From assembly GCA_902536555.1 (NCBI GenBank), contig CACAXR010000001.1:62001-126000 (forward strand): DNA of 64,000 bases, written 5' to 3'. Shown piece by piece: positions 45,030-54,197 of this stretch. This DNA comes from an uncultured Prochlorococcus sp. (GTDB lineage Bacteria > Cyanobacteriota > Cyanobacteriia > PCC-6307 > Cyanobiaceae). The notes below the pieces were generated by a model. That model ran no database searches, was not told where the DNA came from, and saw only the letters and a list, made by a program, of their open reading frames with translations. A program made the position numbers and the translations under genes. The number at the start of each line of letters is the position of its first letter. Position 1 is the first letter of the stretch.

Positions 45030-46559
45030 CTAATTATTATCTAACCCTTTAAAAACATTTTGAATATTTTGATCAGGAACCACTCTATGAGGGGCACCAC
45101 TAAATATTTGTTCGAAATTAGAAAAAGAATCTTTTATTTCGGGACCTTGATTGGTAATGATAAATTCTCTTATTCGTTTGTCATGCCATGATCCCCGCAT
45201 TTTAAAAACATTTAGAGCTCTAGCCATCTCTCCTTTTATTTCTACGTATTGAAGTAACAAAATTGTATCTGTAATAGTTGATATATGAGAATCAGTAATA
45301 GAGTGACTTCCCATAAATTCTTCTGCAGTATTAGTAAAAAAGCCAGCTATCTCTTCTTGTTTTGTATAACCAGTGACTGCAATTACAAACTGTCTAAATG
45401 CATTCAAACTTACTCCTCTAGCCAGTGCAGAAAGAGAATCTATTGCCATTCTCTTAGGTTTAAATTGATTAATTTGCGTTTTTATAATTTGCAAGTGATC
45501 TTCTAAACCAGTTGATTCTGGATATGCACAAATAATTTTTAATAAACCATCACTTTCCATCTTTTCAAAGTCTATTCCCCAACTTGTAGCATTCCTAAGT
45601 AATTGAGCTCTAGATTCTTCATATGCAAACAGTATTGCTCTTTCATTATTGTTATAAGCATCTTCTACAAATTTTGACACGAGCATTGTCTTACCTGTAC
45701 CAGTAGCACCTGTGGCCAGGATGATGGAATCTTGAAAATAACCTCCTCCACACATATCATCAAGATCTTTAACTCCTGAACTAATCCTTATATTTGAAGA
45801 TCTTTGAGTAAGTCTCATCGCTCCAAGGGCAAAAACACTTATACCATCTATCCCCATAGTAAATGGGTACTCTCCTTTCATATGTACAGTTCCTCTTAAC
45901 TTCAAAACTTCTAAAGTTCTTCTTCTCTTTTCTGACTCAAGAACATTTCTTAGTAATACAACATTATCAGAAACAAATTCTTCTACTCCATATCTAGCAA
46001 TTGGTCCGTAATCATCAACCCTTTCTGTAGTCATCACTGTTGTAACTCCTATCTCTTTTAATCTTGCTATGAGCCTAAATATTTCCCTTCTAACGACGTA
46101 AATCGCGTCATATTGTTGAAAAACGGCAGTAATTGAATCTATTGCAACTCTCTTAGCTTTATATTTTCTTATCGCGTAGCTAATTCTCTCAATAAGACCA
46201 GACAAATCAAAATTACCAGCGACATCTTGACCGTCAGGATCCGGAGAAGCATCCAATATAAATAGTTTATTTTGATCAATTAATTCTTGTAAATCCCATC
46301 CAAAGCTTGCAGCGTTTCTTATTATATCTAAAGGTGATTCTTCAAAAGTAACAAAAATCCCAGGCTCATCAAAATTACAAATTCCATGGTGTAGGTATTG
46401 AAGAGAAAAAACAGTTTTTCCAGTCCCTGATGTACCACTAACAAGTGTACTTCGAGATACAGGCAATCCACCCCTACAAACATCATCAAAGCCTTCTATA
46501 CCTGTAGGTAATTTTTGTACCTGCATTTTATTTGTTTTGCCAAATTTATTATCTTTCAT
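45030..46559 (-). CDS. kaiC: Circadian clock ATPase KaiC
   Basis: Double-domain hexameric ATPase and autokinase of the clock. 509 aa. Two RecA-like domains: Walker A in CI (SGTSGTGKTVFS) and CII (ATGATGTGKTMLVS), catalytic Glu pairs in FVTFEESP and LFAYEESR. The CII phosphorylation site is DSHISTITDT, with Ser427 and Thr428 matching S431/T432 of S. elongatus. The C-terminal tail after FSGAPHRVV is about six residues shorter than in S. elongatus; that tail is where KaiA binds. kaiB lies 72 nt upstream in the same direction; no kaiA is present nearby. Confidence 0.98.
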   Translation of the reverse strand: MKDNKFGKTNKMQVQKLPTGIEGFDDVCRGGLPVSRSTLVSGTSGTGKTVFSLQYLHHGICNFDEPGIFVTFEESPLDIIRNAASFGWDLQELIDQNKLFILDASPDPDGQDVAGNFDLSGLIERISYAIRKYKAKRVAIDSITAVFQQYDAIYVVRREIFRLIARLKEIGVTTVMTTERVDDYGPIARYGVEEFVSDNVVLLRNVLESEKRRRTLEVLKLRGTVHMKGEYPFTMGIDGISVFALGAMRLTQRSSNIRISSGVKDLDDMCGGGYFQDSIILATGATGTGKTMLVSKFVEDAYNNNERAILFAYEESRAQLLRNATSWGIDFEKMESDGLLKIICAYPESTGLEDHLQIIKTQINQFKPKRMAIDSLSALARGVSLNAFRQFVIAVTGYTKQEEIAGFFTNTAEEFMGSHSITDSHISTITDTILLLQYVEIKGEMARALNVFKMRGSWHDKRIREFIITNQGPEIKDSFSNFEQIFSGAPHRVVPDQNIQNVFKGLDNN

Positions 46560-46631
46560 AATTTTTTTTGAAGAAAATAAAATAAAAAATAAATATTAAA
46601 TCTATTTTGATTTTAAGAGGTTTTTTATATG

Positions 46632-46949
46632 TTATTTATCTCCACTATATTCAGTTTCTGTTAATTCATCAAAAAGTAGATCTAAACCAATTAGAACTTT
46701 CTCTCTATCAGAAAGGTCTCCAATTATTCTTCTAACTGGAGGCGGTAAAATCTTAGCTAAGGTTGGGGTAGCTAAAATCTTATCTTCCTCTGCAAGTTGT
46801 GGTTGCTTGAGCACATCAATAACCTTTAAAGCATAAACTCCTTTAAATTCATTTTCTAAAATCTCTCTCAAAGTATTTAATGCTCTCATTGAATTAGGAG
46901 TATTTCCAGCAACATAGAGTTTTAGAATATATGTTTTTCTTGCTGCCAT
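46632..46949 (-). CDS. kaiB: Circadian clock protein KaiB
   Basis: 105-aa thioredoxin-like, fold-switching protein that binds KaiC CI and recruits output proteins. [40 protein letters not shown] and [20 protein letters not shown] are strongly conserved. Co-directional with kaiC. The 144 bases upstream of it separate it from the divergent rplU and are where kaiA lies in marine Synechococcus (established knowledge of this locus); nothing like kaiA remains here. Confidence 0.97.
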   Translation of the reverse strand: MAARKTYILKLYVAGNTPNSMRALNTLREILENEFKGVYALKVIDVLKQPQLAEEDKILATPTLAKILPPPVRRIIGDLSDREKVLIGLDLLFDELTETEYSGDK

Positions 46950-47045
46950 TACTTATGAATCCTCAAATTGATTTAAAAAATTTTAAAAAGCTCTTGACTT
47001 ATTACACTACAAAATAAGAAAATAAACAAACTATTATGATTGTTT

Positions 47046-47078
47046 TTTGGCTTAATCAAATTATAAATTTGAGCCAAA
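47046..47078 (+). promoter_or_regulatory. Hairpin in the rplU leader
   Basis: TTTGGCT (47046-47052) pairs with AGCCAAA (47072-47078); inside it CAAATT (47057-47062) pairs with AATTTG (47066-47071) around an ATA loop, leaving a TAAT bulge on the 5' side. Thirteen base pairs in total, 15 nt before the rplU ATG. No U-tract follows on either strand, so it is not an ordinary terminator. It may be an autoregulatory ribosomal-protein leader (inference). Confidence 0.45.
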
Positions 47079-47093
47079 TAGCGTCTTTAAAAT

Positions 47094-47534
47094 ATGACAA
47101 ATTCTAAAAAAAACTCAAACGATTCTTCCAAAAATAATAAATCGTATGCAATAGCTGAAACTTCTGGCCAACAATTTTGGTTCGAAGTTAACAGATACTA
47201 TGATATTGACAGATTGAATGCAAAAGAGAAAGATAAAATAACATTAGAAAAAGTTTTACTTTTTAAGGATAAAAACTCGATTAATATTGGTAAGCCTTAT
47301 GTTAAAGATGCCAAAATTGAATTAGAAGTTGTTTCGCACAAAAGAGATAAGAAAATTCTTGTATACAAAATGCGTCCCAAAAAAAAGACAAGAAGAAAGA
47401 TGGGACACAGACAAGAACTCACGAGAGTTATGGTAAAATCAATAACAGTAGGGGAAAGCGCTCCTAAGTCTTCTTTAAAAAAGGAAACTGTCAAAAAGGA
47501 AACTAAACCAAAATCTGAAAAATCTACAAATTAA
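47094..47534 (+). CDS. rplU: 50S ribosomal protein L21
   Basis: 146 aa. Core: SYAIAETSGQQFWFEVNRYYDI, LEKVLLFKDKNSINIGKP, YKMRPKKKTRRKMGHRQ and LTRVMVKSI. Both termini carry extra low-complexity tails (Asn/Lys/Ser at the start; a Lys/Glu/Ser-rich 25-residue end) beyond the about 103 residues of E. coli L21. rpmA follows after 9 nt. Confidence 0.97.
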   Translation: MTNSKKNSNDSSKNNKSYAIAETSGQQFWFEVNRYYDIDRLNAKEKDKITLEKVLLFKDKNSINIGKPYVKDAKIELEVVSHKRDKKILVYKMRPKKKTRRKMGHRQELTRVMVKSITVGESAPKSSLKKETVKKETKPKSEKSTN

Positions 47535-47543
47535 ACACTTCTT

Positions 47544-47804
47544 ATGGCACATAAAAAAGGAACAGGTTCTACAAGAAACGGTAGAGATTCAAATTCTAAA
47601 AGACTTGGGGTAAAAGCTTATGGTGGCGAGAAGGTAACTGCTGGATCAATTTTAATTCGCCAAAGAGGTACATCATTTTTGCCAGGAATCAATGTTGGCA
47701 AAGGGAAAGATGATACTCTTTTTGCACTAAAAGAAGGAATTGTAAGTTTCGAAAGCATTAAAAGAAATTTAAGAAATAGAAAAAGAGTTAATATAGTTAT
47801 CTAA
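47544..47804 (+). CDS. rpmA: 50S ribosomal protein L27
   Basis: 86 aa. [20 protein letters not shown] at the N-terminus, the flexible tail reaching the peptidyl-transferase centre, then [20 protein letters not shown] and [14 protein letters not shown]. No N-terminal cleavage extension as in Firmicutes. Overlaps the convergent methyltransferase by 8 nt. Confidence 0.97.
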   Translation: MAHKKGTGSTRNGRDSNSKRLGVKAYGGEKVTAGSILIRQRGTSFLPGINVGKGKDDTLFALKEGIVSFESIKRNLRNRKRVNIVI

Positions 47805-48537
47805 TTTTCTTATAAGCTCTTGTAGTTATAAGAATAGGATGAAATACCTCTAAAAATTTTGATTGAAGAGTCTCAAAGAACTTTTCAATGATTTGATTAT
47901 CATCGATATGAAAAGGATATTCATTCTTATCTCCTTTGTAGAAATACCAATTGAATAGAGCAATAGAATTACTATCCATAATCTCTCTGAAATTATTAAT
48001 TTGTGAAACTGGATCTGCAAGATGTTCCAAAACATCAAGACAAACTATGGTATCAAATTTCAATATTTGTGTCTCTTGAATTGTCTTGCAAAAAGTAAGT
48101 TTTTTTTCGACTCCTAATTTCTTAGCCCTGTATTCAACAAAATTTCTATTTGTTTGATTAATATCTACAAAAAAAACATGCTCAACTTTTGAAGACATAG
48201 CATTAGCTAAGGCATGCGTACCAATACCTCCTCCAAAATCTAAAACCAAATCTCTAGAAAATCTCTGCTGCAGTTTTAAAGTATCAGCGATGTAGTCCCT
48301 ACTTGTGATATGCCAAGCAGCTAAATCAGCTAAATGCCTATCTCCCACAATCTCAGAATAAAAATCTGAAACATCATTCAAAGCATCCCCAGGATGTAAA
48401 TTTGCCAAATTCATCTTTGCATTTGCAAGGAATCCATCTAAATCACATTCTTTTAAAGATAAGTATTCCATTAAATGGGATTTTAAATTAAAAGCATTTT
48501 CTAAAAACTCTTTTAAAATGAAATTATTGTTATTCAA
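47797..48537 (-). CDS. Class I SAM-dependent methyltransferase
   Basis: 246 aa. SAM-binding motif I is [17 protein letters not shown], followed by [20 protein letters not shown] (acidic end of motif II), [16 protein letters not shown] (motif IV, 'DVLEHL' as in UbiE/Coq5-like or small-molecule methylases). The substrate is unknown. Starts at TTG 48537 with a helical N-terminus; an internal ATG at Met23 is possible but leaves a shorter leader helix. Convergent with rpmA; divergent from truB. Confidence 0.82.
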   Translation of the reverse strand: MNNNNFILKEFLENAFNLKSHLMEYLSLKECDLDGFLANAKMNLANLHPGDALNDVSDFYSEIVGDRHLADLAAWHITSRDYIADTLKLQQRFSRDLVLDFGGGIGTHALANAMSSKVEHVFFVDINQTNRNFVEYRAKKLGVEKKLTFCKTIQETQILKFDTIVCLDVLEHLADPVSQINNFREIMDSNSIALFNWYFYKGDKNEYPFHIDDNQIIEKFFETLQSKFLEVFHPILITTRAYKKIR

Positions 48538-48612
48538 TTTCCTAATCTAAATTTTCAGTACCAAAATCATAGAGTGGTTTTAAATCATTCTCAAAGTATT
48601 CTTAATATTAAA

Positions 48613-49536
48613 ATGAAAACTCAAGATGGATTCTTAGTAATTAATAAAGATAAAGGCTGTACCTCTCATGATTGTGTGAAACAAATAAGGAAGTTACTAA
48701 ATACAAAAAAAGTCGGACACACAGGAACACTTGACCCAGAAGTTACTGGAACATTACCAATAGCTGTAGGCAGTGCAACAAAATTTATTCAATATCTTCC
48801 TCAGGGTAAAACTTACATAGGACAAATTAAATTAGGGATAAGAACTAACACTGATGATATTCATGGAGAAATAATTAATCAAAAAAGTTGGCCTAAAATC
48901 AGTAATGAAAAATTAGATAAATACTTAAATAGATTTAGAGGAATTATCAAACAAATTCCGCCAAAACTATCTAGTGTTCACATCAATGGTGAGAGAGCTT
49001 ATAAAAAATTTCTAAGGAATGAAAATTTTAAATTATTACCAAGAGAAGTAAAAATAGACGAACTGACTTTAATGAAATGGGACCAATTAAACGGAATAAT
49101 AGAAATAAAAATCAAATGTTCAGCTGGCACTTATATAAGAGCAATTGCACGAGATTTAGGAGAAATTCTTAATTCCGAAGGTTGCCTTCTAGAACTAAAA
49201 AGAATTTTAGCTTGTGGCTTTGATGAACAAAACTCGATAAAAATATCTGATATCGAAAAAGAAAAAAGAAAAAAAAACTCGAAAAATTTGATTATTCCAA
49301 CAATTTCTGCTCTCAATCACATTTCATCATTCGTTTTAATTAATGATGAACAAATCAATTTTTGGCAAACCGGAAGAGCAATTAAATTTGATATTAATTA
49401 CTTCAAGGGAAGCAAATCTTTCGATTATAAAAAACCCATAAAAGTAATAGATAATAAACAAGCACTACTTGGGATTGGCTTCTTAAATAATGAACGAAAT
49501 AATATAAATCCAAAATTAGTCCTTAACGCTAAATAA
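48613..49536 (+). CDS. truB: tRNA pseudouridine-55 synthase
   Basis: Makes Psi55 in the T-loop of tRNAs. 307 aa from ATG 48613 ([15 protein letters not shown]), matching the conserved start; the frame extends 13 codons upstream without support. Catalytic Asp in [42 protein letters not shown] and [18 protein letters not shown] are characteristic. A C-terminal extension follows the core. Converges on the SpoIID-like gene with 3 nt between stops. Confidence 0.95.
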   Translation: MKTQDGFLVINKDKGCTSHDCVKQIRKLLNTKKVGHTGTLDPEVTGTLPIAVGSATKFIQYLPQGKTYIGQIKLGIRTNTDDIHGEIINQKSWPKISNEKLDKYLNRFRGIIKQIPPKLSSVHINGERAYKKFLRNENFKLLPREVKIDELTLMKWDQLNGIIEIKIKCSAGTYIRAIARDLGEILNSEGCLLELKRILACGFDEQNSIKISDIEKEKRKKNSKNLIIPTISALNHISSFVLINDEQINFWQTGRAIKFDINYFKGSKSFDYKKPIKVIDNKQALLGIGFLNNERNNINPKLVLNAK

Positions 49537-49539
49537 TTT

Positions 49540-50730
49540 TTATAGAAAATCTTTTCTAAAGGGTTTAATCTGCACACCCCTATAAAAATACTTTAATATT
49601 CTTTCAGCTTTTTGGCCTCTAGACGCCAGATATTTAGCACCCCATTGACTCATCCCTACTCCATGACCTGATCCCTGTCCAAAAACTATCAAACTTTTTT
49701 TTACAGGAAAATTGTTGATTAATTCTTCCTCAATAAATTTAAATCTCACAAAATTACTATTCAGGCCTAATCTTTTTCTTAAAACTACCCCAGAGATTTG
49801 ATCAGAACCATAAGCCCCAATAAGTTTCACATTTTTTACCCTCCCGGTGCTAGTAATATCTATAATCTCTATATTTTTTAAACCTCCAATCTTGGGGAAT
49901 AAATTTATTAATTCATTGCTCGAAAAATTTTTTTGCCATCTAAATTTTGGATTATTTTTATCAAAATCTTTCACACTTGATAAATATGGATATTTATTCT
50001 TCCATACATCTTCACTATTTTCTGTCATTCCTCCTGAACTGCTATGAAACAAAGCATTAATTAATTTATTTTTATACGTTAAAACCAAAGATCTTGTACT
50101 TCTAACGGCTCTGATAGTTTTATAAGTTCTTGACTCCAAGCCATTATAGACTTGATTTTTCTGGGTTGAATCTATATCAAATAAATTATTTCCCTTTTGC
50201 TTTAATGCATAAGTTCTAGAGGCAATTGCTTGTGCCTTTAATGCTTCAATAGGCCATTTTGTTGGCATCTCTGATCCCACTACACTACTTAGGTATTTTT
50301 CTATTCCTAAAACATTTACTACCAATATCTCAGAATCAAGAACAAAGAGATTAAGCTTGCCAGAAAATCTCTTCTGACCTACCCAAATACCTCTTCCATC
50401 AGAAGATCTAACTTGAAATTGTTGATTACTTTTTAAGTCGTATTTTTTTTGTTTATTTTTATCAAAATATAAAATTTTTCTATTTTTCTCATTTTTCAAA
50501 GTTAAGCCTTTTATTTTTTTTTTGGAAAAAAATTTCCCCTCTATGGTCAAAGGAATTGATCTATCTGATCTGATCCTTAAATTGTTATTTTTTGATATCA
50601 AAACTCTAATTATTGGCTCTCTTGATGCAAAAACACTTTCACTCTGAAAAACACAAATAAATAAGATACTTATCAGGCAACATTTACTATAATGATTTTT
50701 AAATTTAAGTATCACTTTGTTTAAAAACAA
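49540..50730 (-). CDS. SpoIID/LytB-domain protein, exported
   Basis: 396 aa. A signal peptide (CCLISILFICVFQSESVFA) precedes a basic 120-residue region and the SpoIID core: YLSSVVGSEMPTKWPIEALKAQAIASRTYA (key: E in GSEMP, AQAIASRTYAL), FHSSSGGMTENSEDVW and FGQGSGHGVGMSQWGAKYLA. SpoIID family members are glycan-strand lytic transglycosylases or amidase activators acting on peptidoglycan; in cyanobacteria the exact role is unknown. Start is TTG 50730 or GTG 50715; the latter gives a more usual signal peptide. Confidence 0.88.
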   Translation of the reverse strand: MFLNKVILKFKNHYSKCCLISILFICVFQSESVFASREPIIRVLISKNNNLRIRSDRSIPLTIEGKFFSKKKIKGLTLKNEKNRKILYFDKNKQKKYDLKSNQQFQVRSSDGRGIWVGQKRFSGKLNLFVLDSEILVVNVLGIEKYLSSVVGSEMPTKWPIEALKAQAIASRTYALKQKGNNLFDIDSTQKNQVYNGLESRTYKTIRAVRSTRSLVLTYKNKLINALFHSSSGGMTENSEDVWKNKYPYLSSVKDFDKNNPKFRWQKNFSSNELINLFPKIGGLKNIEIIDITSTGRVKNVKLIGAYGSDQISGVVLRKRLGLNSNFVRFKFIEEELINNFPVKKSLIVFGQGSGHGVGMSQWGAKYLASRGQKAERILKYFYRGVQIKPFRKDFL

Positions 50731-50803
50731 ATGCTTAATTTGCTTAAGTTTGACTAAAAGTCTAAATTTAATCCAGATATAACAATAAAAATATCATAAA
50801 TAA

Positions 50804-51742
50804 GTGAATATCACCTTCTTAGGAACAAGCTCTGGTGTACCATCCTTAACGAGAAATGTTTCTTCCCTAGCACTTAAATTATCACAGTCATCAGAAGTTT
50901 GGCTTTTTGATTGTGGGGAGGGAACGCAACATCAAATAATGAAAAGCAATATTAAATCTTCACAAATCAAGAAAATATTTATTACACATATGCATGGTGA
51001 TCATATTTATGGTTTACCTGGACTTTTAGCTACCTTAGGTTTATCAGGAAATAGTGAGGGTATTGAAATTTACGGTCCTTCAGAGTTGCGAAGTTTTATA
51101 AATTCAGCACTTAAAAGTAGTTTTTGCAAATTGTCATTCCCATTGCATTTTGTGGAAGTTGAAAATTTTGCATCAAAAAGTAAAATTCTCTTTGAAAACA
51201 ACAAAATAAAAGTAAACTGCGCGTGCCTTAAACATAAAATACCTGCTTATGGTTATAGGGTTAGTGAAAAAGATAAGCCAGGTATATTTGATATCAAAAA
51301 AGCAGAGTCTCTAAAAATAGCACCTGGACCAATTTACTCACAACTGCAACAAGGTAAAAAAGTCGTACTAGCGGACGGGAGGGTATTTGATGGGAAAGAA
51401 TTCTGTGGACCTCCTAGAGAGGGAGAAAGTTTTGTTTATTGCACTGATACTGTCTTTAGCGAATCAGCTGTTTCACTATCGAAAAATGCCGATTTACTCG
51501 TACATGAATCAACATTTTCTCAGGCGGATGAGAGAATGGCCTATGAAAAATTACATTCCACAACAATCATGGCTGCTAAAACAGCATTATTATCTAATAC
51601 AAAAAAATTAATTATTACTCATTTAAGTCCAAGATACACTAATAAAAATTCAATTACACCAAGCGATTTGCTTAAAGAGGCTCAAAAAGTTTTCCCAAAC
51701 ACTCACCTTGCCAAAGATTTTCTAACTTCAGAAATAAAATAA
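50804..51742 (+). CDS. rnz: Ribonuclease Z
   Basis: Metallo-beta-lactamase endonuclease that trims tRNA 3' ends, needed because the tRNAs seen here do not encode CCA. 312 aa. FLGTSSGVPSLTRNVSS, FDCGEGTQHQIM, the metal motif ITHMHGDHIYGLPGLL, YCTDTVFSE, LVHESTFS and LIITHLSPRY (other metal ligands) follow the tRNase Z order. Starts at GTG 50804. Short bacterial form. Confidence 0.95.
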   Translation: MNITFLGTSSGVPSLTRNVSSLALKLSQSSEVWLFDCGEGTQHQIMKSNIKSSQIKKIFITHMHGDHIYGLPGLLATLGLSGNSEGIEIYGPSELRSFINSALKSSFCKLSFPLHFVEVENFASKSKILFENNKIKVNCACLKHKIPAYGYRVSEKDKPGIFDIKKAESLKIAPGPIYSQLQQGKKVVLADGRVFDGKEFCGPPREGESFVYCTDTVFSESAVSLSKNADLLVHESTFSQADERMAYEKLHSTTIMAAKTALLSNTKKLIITHLSPRYTNKNSITPSDLLKEAQKVFPNTHLAKDFLTSEIK

Positions 51743-51816
51743 ACTGCAACAGTTCGTTAGCAGGAGCGTTGTAAATGTCCAACCCATGAAATAATGGTCT
51801 TAGGTTTTTCTATTTG

Positions 51817-52377
51817 ATGTCGATCGAAATGGTCTCTATTTTTTCATCACTACATAAGTCTTTTAAAAGACTATTTATTTTTCTTCCACTAATTATTGGT
51901 TTACTTATTAATCCAATCTCTGCAAACGCACTCTATCCTAGTGATCCTTCATCAGTTGACGTTTTAAAAGATGATCTTCACGGTGCCGACCTTCATAATA
52001 CTGAATATGTTAAATATGATTTATCTAATCAAGATTTAGGAGAAGCTAATCTTCAAGGCGCATATATGAGTGTTACTACAGCAAAAAACTCTAGTTTTAA
52101 AGGAGCCAATATGACAGACCTCATCGCATATGCAACACGATTTGATAATGCTGACTTTACTGATGCAAATCTTACCAATGGTGAGCTAATGAAAAGTGTT
52201 TTTGATGGAGCAATTATTGATGGAGCAGACTTTACTGATGCAAATCTTGATCTTTCTCAGAGAAAATCATTATGTGAAAGAGCTAGTGGAACTAACTCAC
52301 AAACTGGAGTTAATACAATTGATAGTCTTGAATGCACCGGCTTAAAAGGTTACATGCCTCCAAAGCCAAAAGCATAA
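51817..52377 (+). CDS. Pentapeptide-repeat protein, probably thylakoid-lumen targeted
   Basis: About 186 aa from ATG 51817 (TTG one codon earlier and ATG 51829 are alternatives). An N-terminal signal peptide (RLFIFLPLIIGLLINPISANA) is followed by pentapeptide repeats (A(D/N)LxN type: GADLHNTEYVKYDLSNQDL, EANLQGAYM, GANMTDLIAYATRFDNADF) forming a right-handed quadrilateral helix, and a C-terminal part with two Cys (LCERA and LECTG) likely in a disulfide. The pattern is like lumenal pentapeptide proteins TL17/TL15 in plants. A strong terminator follows 38 nt later. Confidence 0.85.
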   Translation: MSIEMVSIFSSLHKSFKRLFIFLPLIIGLLINPISANALYPSDPSSVDVLKDDLHGADLHNTEYVKYDLSNQDLGEANLQGAYMSVTTAKNSSFKGANMTDLIAYATRFDNADFTDANLTNGELMKSVFDGAIIDGADFTDANLDLSQRKSLCERASGTNSQTGVNTIDSLECTGLKGYMPPKPKA

Positions 52378-52386
52378 TATTTCCAG

Positions 52387-52755
52387 CTAACTAACTTCAT
52401 AAGGGAAGATATTACCAGGCTCTTTTGAGCCTGGTTTTTTGCTGTACCACCATTCTTGTATATCAGAAGAAAATTTCTTTGAAAAAAGAGTTATAACTGT
52501 CTCAACAGGTTTTGATCCGGGTTCCAAAATCTGCACTGAGTAAGAGGGGCATTTTCTTGAAGCCATATCAGCAACGAACCTAGAACCTATTCTTCTCCAA
52601 CTAGGCTCCTTACTTCTCCAAGCAAGCCTTGAGCAGGGCCAAGGTAACTCTTCTCTATCATAAAGTCTGCAACATGGTCCAATTACCTTATAGCTATACT
52701 GACCTCCATAACTTGATTGAACACTGCCAGTATTGAAAAATTCAAATTTATCCAT
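52387..52755 (-). CDS. Conserved picocyanobacterial protein of unknown function
   Basis: 122 aa. Has a distinctive composition: YSYKVIGPCCRLYDREELPWPCSRLAWRSKEPSW is rich in Cys, Trp and Arg (three Cys in a row of about 20, plus RKCPSY), possibly a metal site or disulfide core. No known family. Its start lies only 4 nt after the U-tract of the ferredoxin terminator, and its 3' end contains the terminator of the convergent pentapeptide gene; both are odd (see findings). Confidence 0.7.
   Translation of the reverse strand: MDKFEFFNTGSVQSSYGGQYSYKVIGPCCRLYDREELPWPCSRLAWRSKEPSWRRIGSRFVADMASRKCPSYSVQILEPGSKPVETVITLFSKKFSSDIQEWWYSKKPGSKEPGNIFPYEVS
52415..52440 (+). terminator. Rho-independent terminator of the pentapeptide gene
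   Basis: CCAGGCTC (52415-52422), TTTT loop, GAGCCTGG (52427-52434), then TTTTTT (52435-52440): a perfect 8-bp G+C-rich stem, the strongest terminator in the window. It lies within the last codons of the convergent 122-aa gene. Confidence 0.92.
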
Positions 52756-52759
52756 TTAC

Positions 52760-52788
52760 AAAAAAAAGCCACCTTCATAGAGGGTGGC
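52760..52788 (-). terminator. Rho-independent terminator of the ferredoxin gene
   Basis: On the minus strand GCCACC (52788-52783), a 9-nt loop, GGTGGC (52773-52768) and eight T (52767-52760). Located 46 nt after the petF stop and directly before the ATG of the next leftward gene. Confidence 0.88.
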
Positions 52789-52833
52789 AGAAAAATAATG
52801 AATAATCAACTTAGAAAAGTTAAAATTTTATTA

Positions 52834-53133
52834 TTAGTACAATTCTTCTTCAGCATGAGTTGTAATTGTTACATCAGATGTTGGATAAGCAACACAAGTA
52901 AGAACAAAACCAGCTTCTAGTTGGTCGTCATCCAAGAAACTTTGATCTGATTGATCAACACTACCTGAAGTAACTTTTCCAGCACATGTTGAACATGCTC
53001 CAGCTCTGCAGGAATATGGGAGGTCGATACCTTGTTCTTCAGCTGCATCGAGGATGTATTGGTCATCAGGTACTTCAATAGTTGAATTGAGGCCTTCACC
53101 TTCGCCGATGAGTGTAACTTTGTAAGAAGCCAT
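52834..53133 (-). CDS. petF: [2Fe-2S] plant-type ferredoxin
   Basis: 99 aa soluble electron carrier from photosystem I to FNR and other reductases. Cluster ligands Cys42, Cys47, Cys50 and Cys80 lie in [16 protein letters not shown] and [11 protein letters not shown]; the acidic C-terminus HAEEELY is the FNR-interaction end. Full length and typical of the main photosynthetic ferredoxin. About 130 bases separate it from prmA, probably with its own promoter; a good terminator follows. Confidence 0.97.
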   Translation of the reverse strand: MASYKVTLIGEGEGLNSTIEVPDDQYILDAAEEQGIDLPYSCRAGACSTCAGKVTSGSVDQSDQSFLDDDQLEAGFVLTCVAYPTSDVTITTHAEEELY

Positions 53134-53267
53134 TTAAATAAAAAATTGTTGGTAATTAATACCTATCACATACATTTTTAACATCGATTCGGTCGATATG
53201 TGAGATTTTGAAGTAAAAAATGACACAATACAATGTATGAAAGGGTATCTATAAGAAAAACTTATAC

Positions 53268-54179
53268 TTAGGTTGGATCGCTGGTTTTTTTCGCAGAAAT
53301 GCATGCCCAATCTTTTCTAATTGATATATCCAATAATTTCAAGTTATTCTGAATTAATATTTTTATAATTTCATCCTTTTGTGAATTCAGAATTCCACTT
53401 AAAATGACTTCTCCATTGTTTCTCAAGCACTTATAAATATTTGGTATCATTCCTTTTATTACTTCAGCAAGAATATTGCATAAAACAAAATCAAATTGTT
53501 TGAGTTGATTTTTTAAAATTACCTCATTAAAAGATCCCAAATATGTATTTAAGTTTTTAAGATTACCAAAATTTAGTTGAAAATTAGATTTAGTTGAATT
53601 TATAGATAAATAATCATTATCCACTGCACAAACCTCTTTAGCGCCAAGCAATCTTGCGGCGACACTCAAAATCCCGCTACCACTACCAATATCTAATACC
53701 TTTTTGTCAGTAAATAAAATGTTCTCCATTTTTTCCAAGCAAAGATACGTTGAAGGATGACTTCCTGTACCAAAGGCTGCTCCAGGATCAATTTTTATAA
53801 TTTGTTTATCTTTAAATTTTTCACTAAGATTTATCCAACAAGGCAATATTAAAAAATGATTTCCTACTAATTCAGGAGCCCAATATTTCTTCCAGCTTGT
53901 TAACCAATCCTCCTCTTTAATAATACTCCAGTCAAAAAATTGATTATCAGGGCCATTAATGTTTAGAAGTTTGCTAATTATTTTTTCAAAACCACTTCTA
54001 GAACTCTCACTCCAATCATCGATTGGAAGCCATATATTCACTTCTTTTTTATTTTCATTTTTAATTAAATATTCAAATGAAAAACTAAATATTCCCAGCT
54101 CATTTAATTTCCAAATAATAATTTCTTCAGAATCACTTTCTATCAGAAAAGTTAATTTATACCAATCTTTAGTTTCCAT
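53268..54179 (-). CDS. prmA: Ribosomal protein L11 methyltransferase
   Basis: Trimethylates lysines of ribosomal protein L11. 303 aa. N-terminal L11-recognition domain, linker [20 protein letters not shown], and the catalytic domain with [38 protein letters not shown] (motif I) and [12 protein letters not shown] (motif IV). 18 nt downstream of serA on the same strand. Confidence 0.94.
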   Translation of the reverse strand: METKDWYKLTFLIESDSEEIIIWKLNELGIFSFSFEYLIKNENKKEVNIWLPIDDWSESSRSGFEKIISKLLNINGPDNQFFDWSIIKEEDWLTSWKKYWAPELVGNHFLILPCWINLSEKFKDKQIIKIDPGAAFGTGSHPSTYLCLEKMENILFTDKKVLDIGSGSGILSVAARLLGAKEVCAVDNDYLSINSTKSNFQLNFGNLKNLNTYLGSFNEVILKNQLKQFDFVLCNILAEVIKGMIPNIYKCLRNNGEVILSGILNSQKDEIIKILIQNNLKLLDISIRKDWACISAKKTSDPT

Positions 54180-54197
54180 TAATTAGGACAAGCCTCT

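Noticed and set aside
53183-53197. ATCGA-TTCGG-TCGAT hairpin upstream of petF
   Set aside because: Five base pairs only; no T-tract; could be an operator but nothing supports it.
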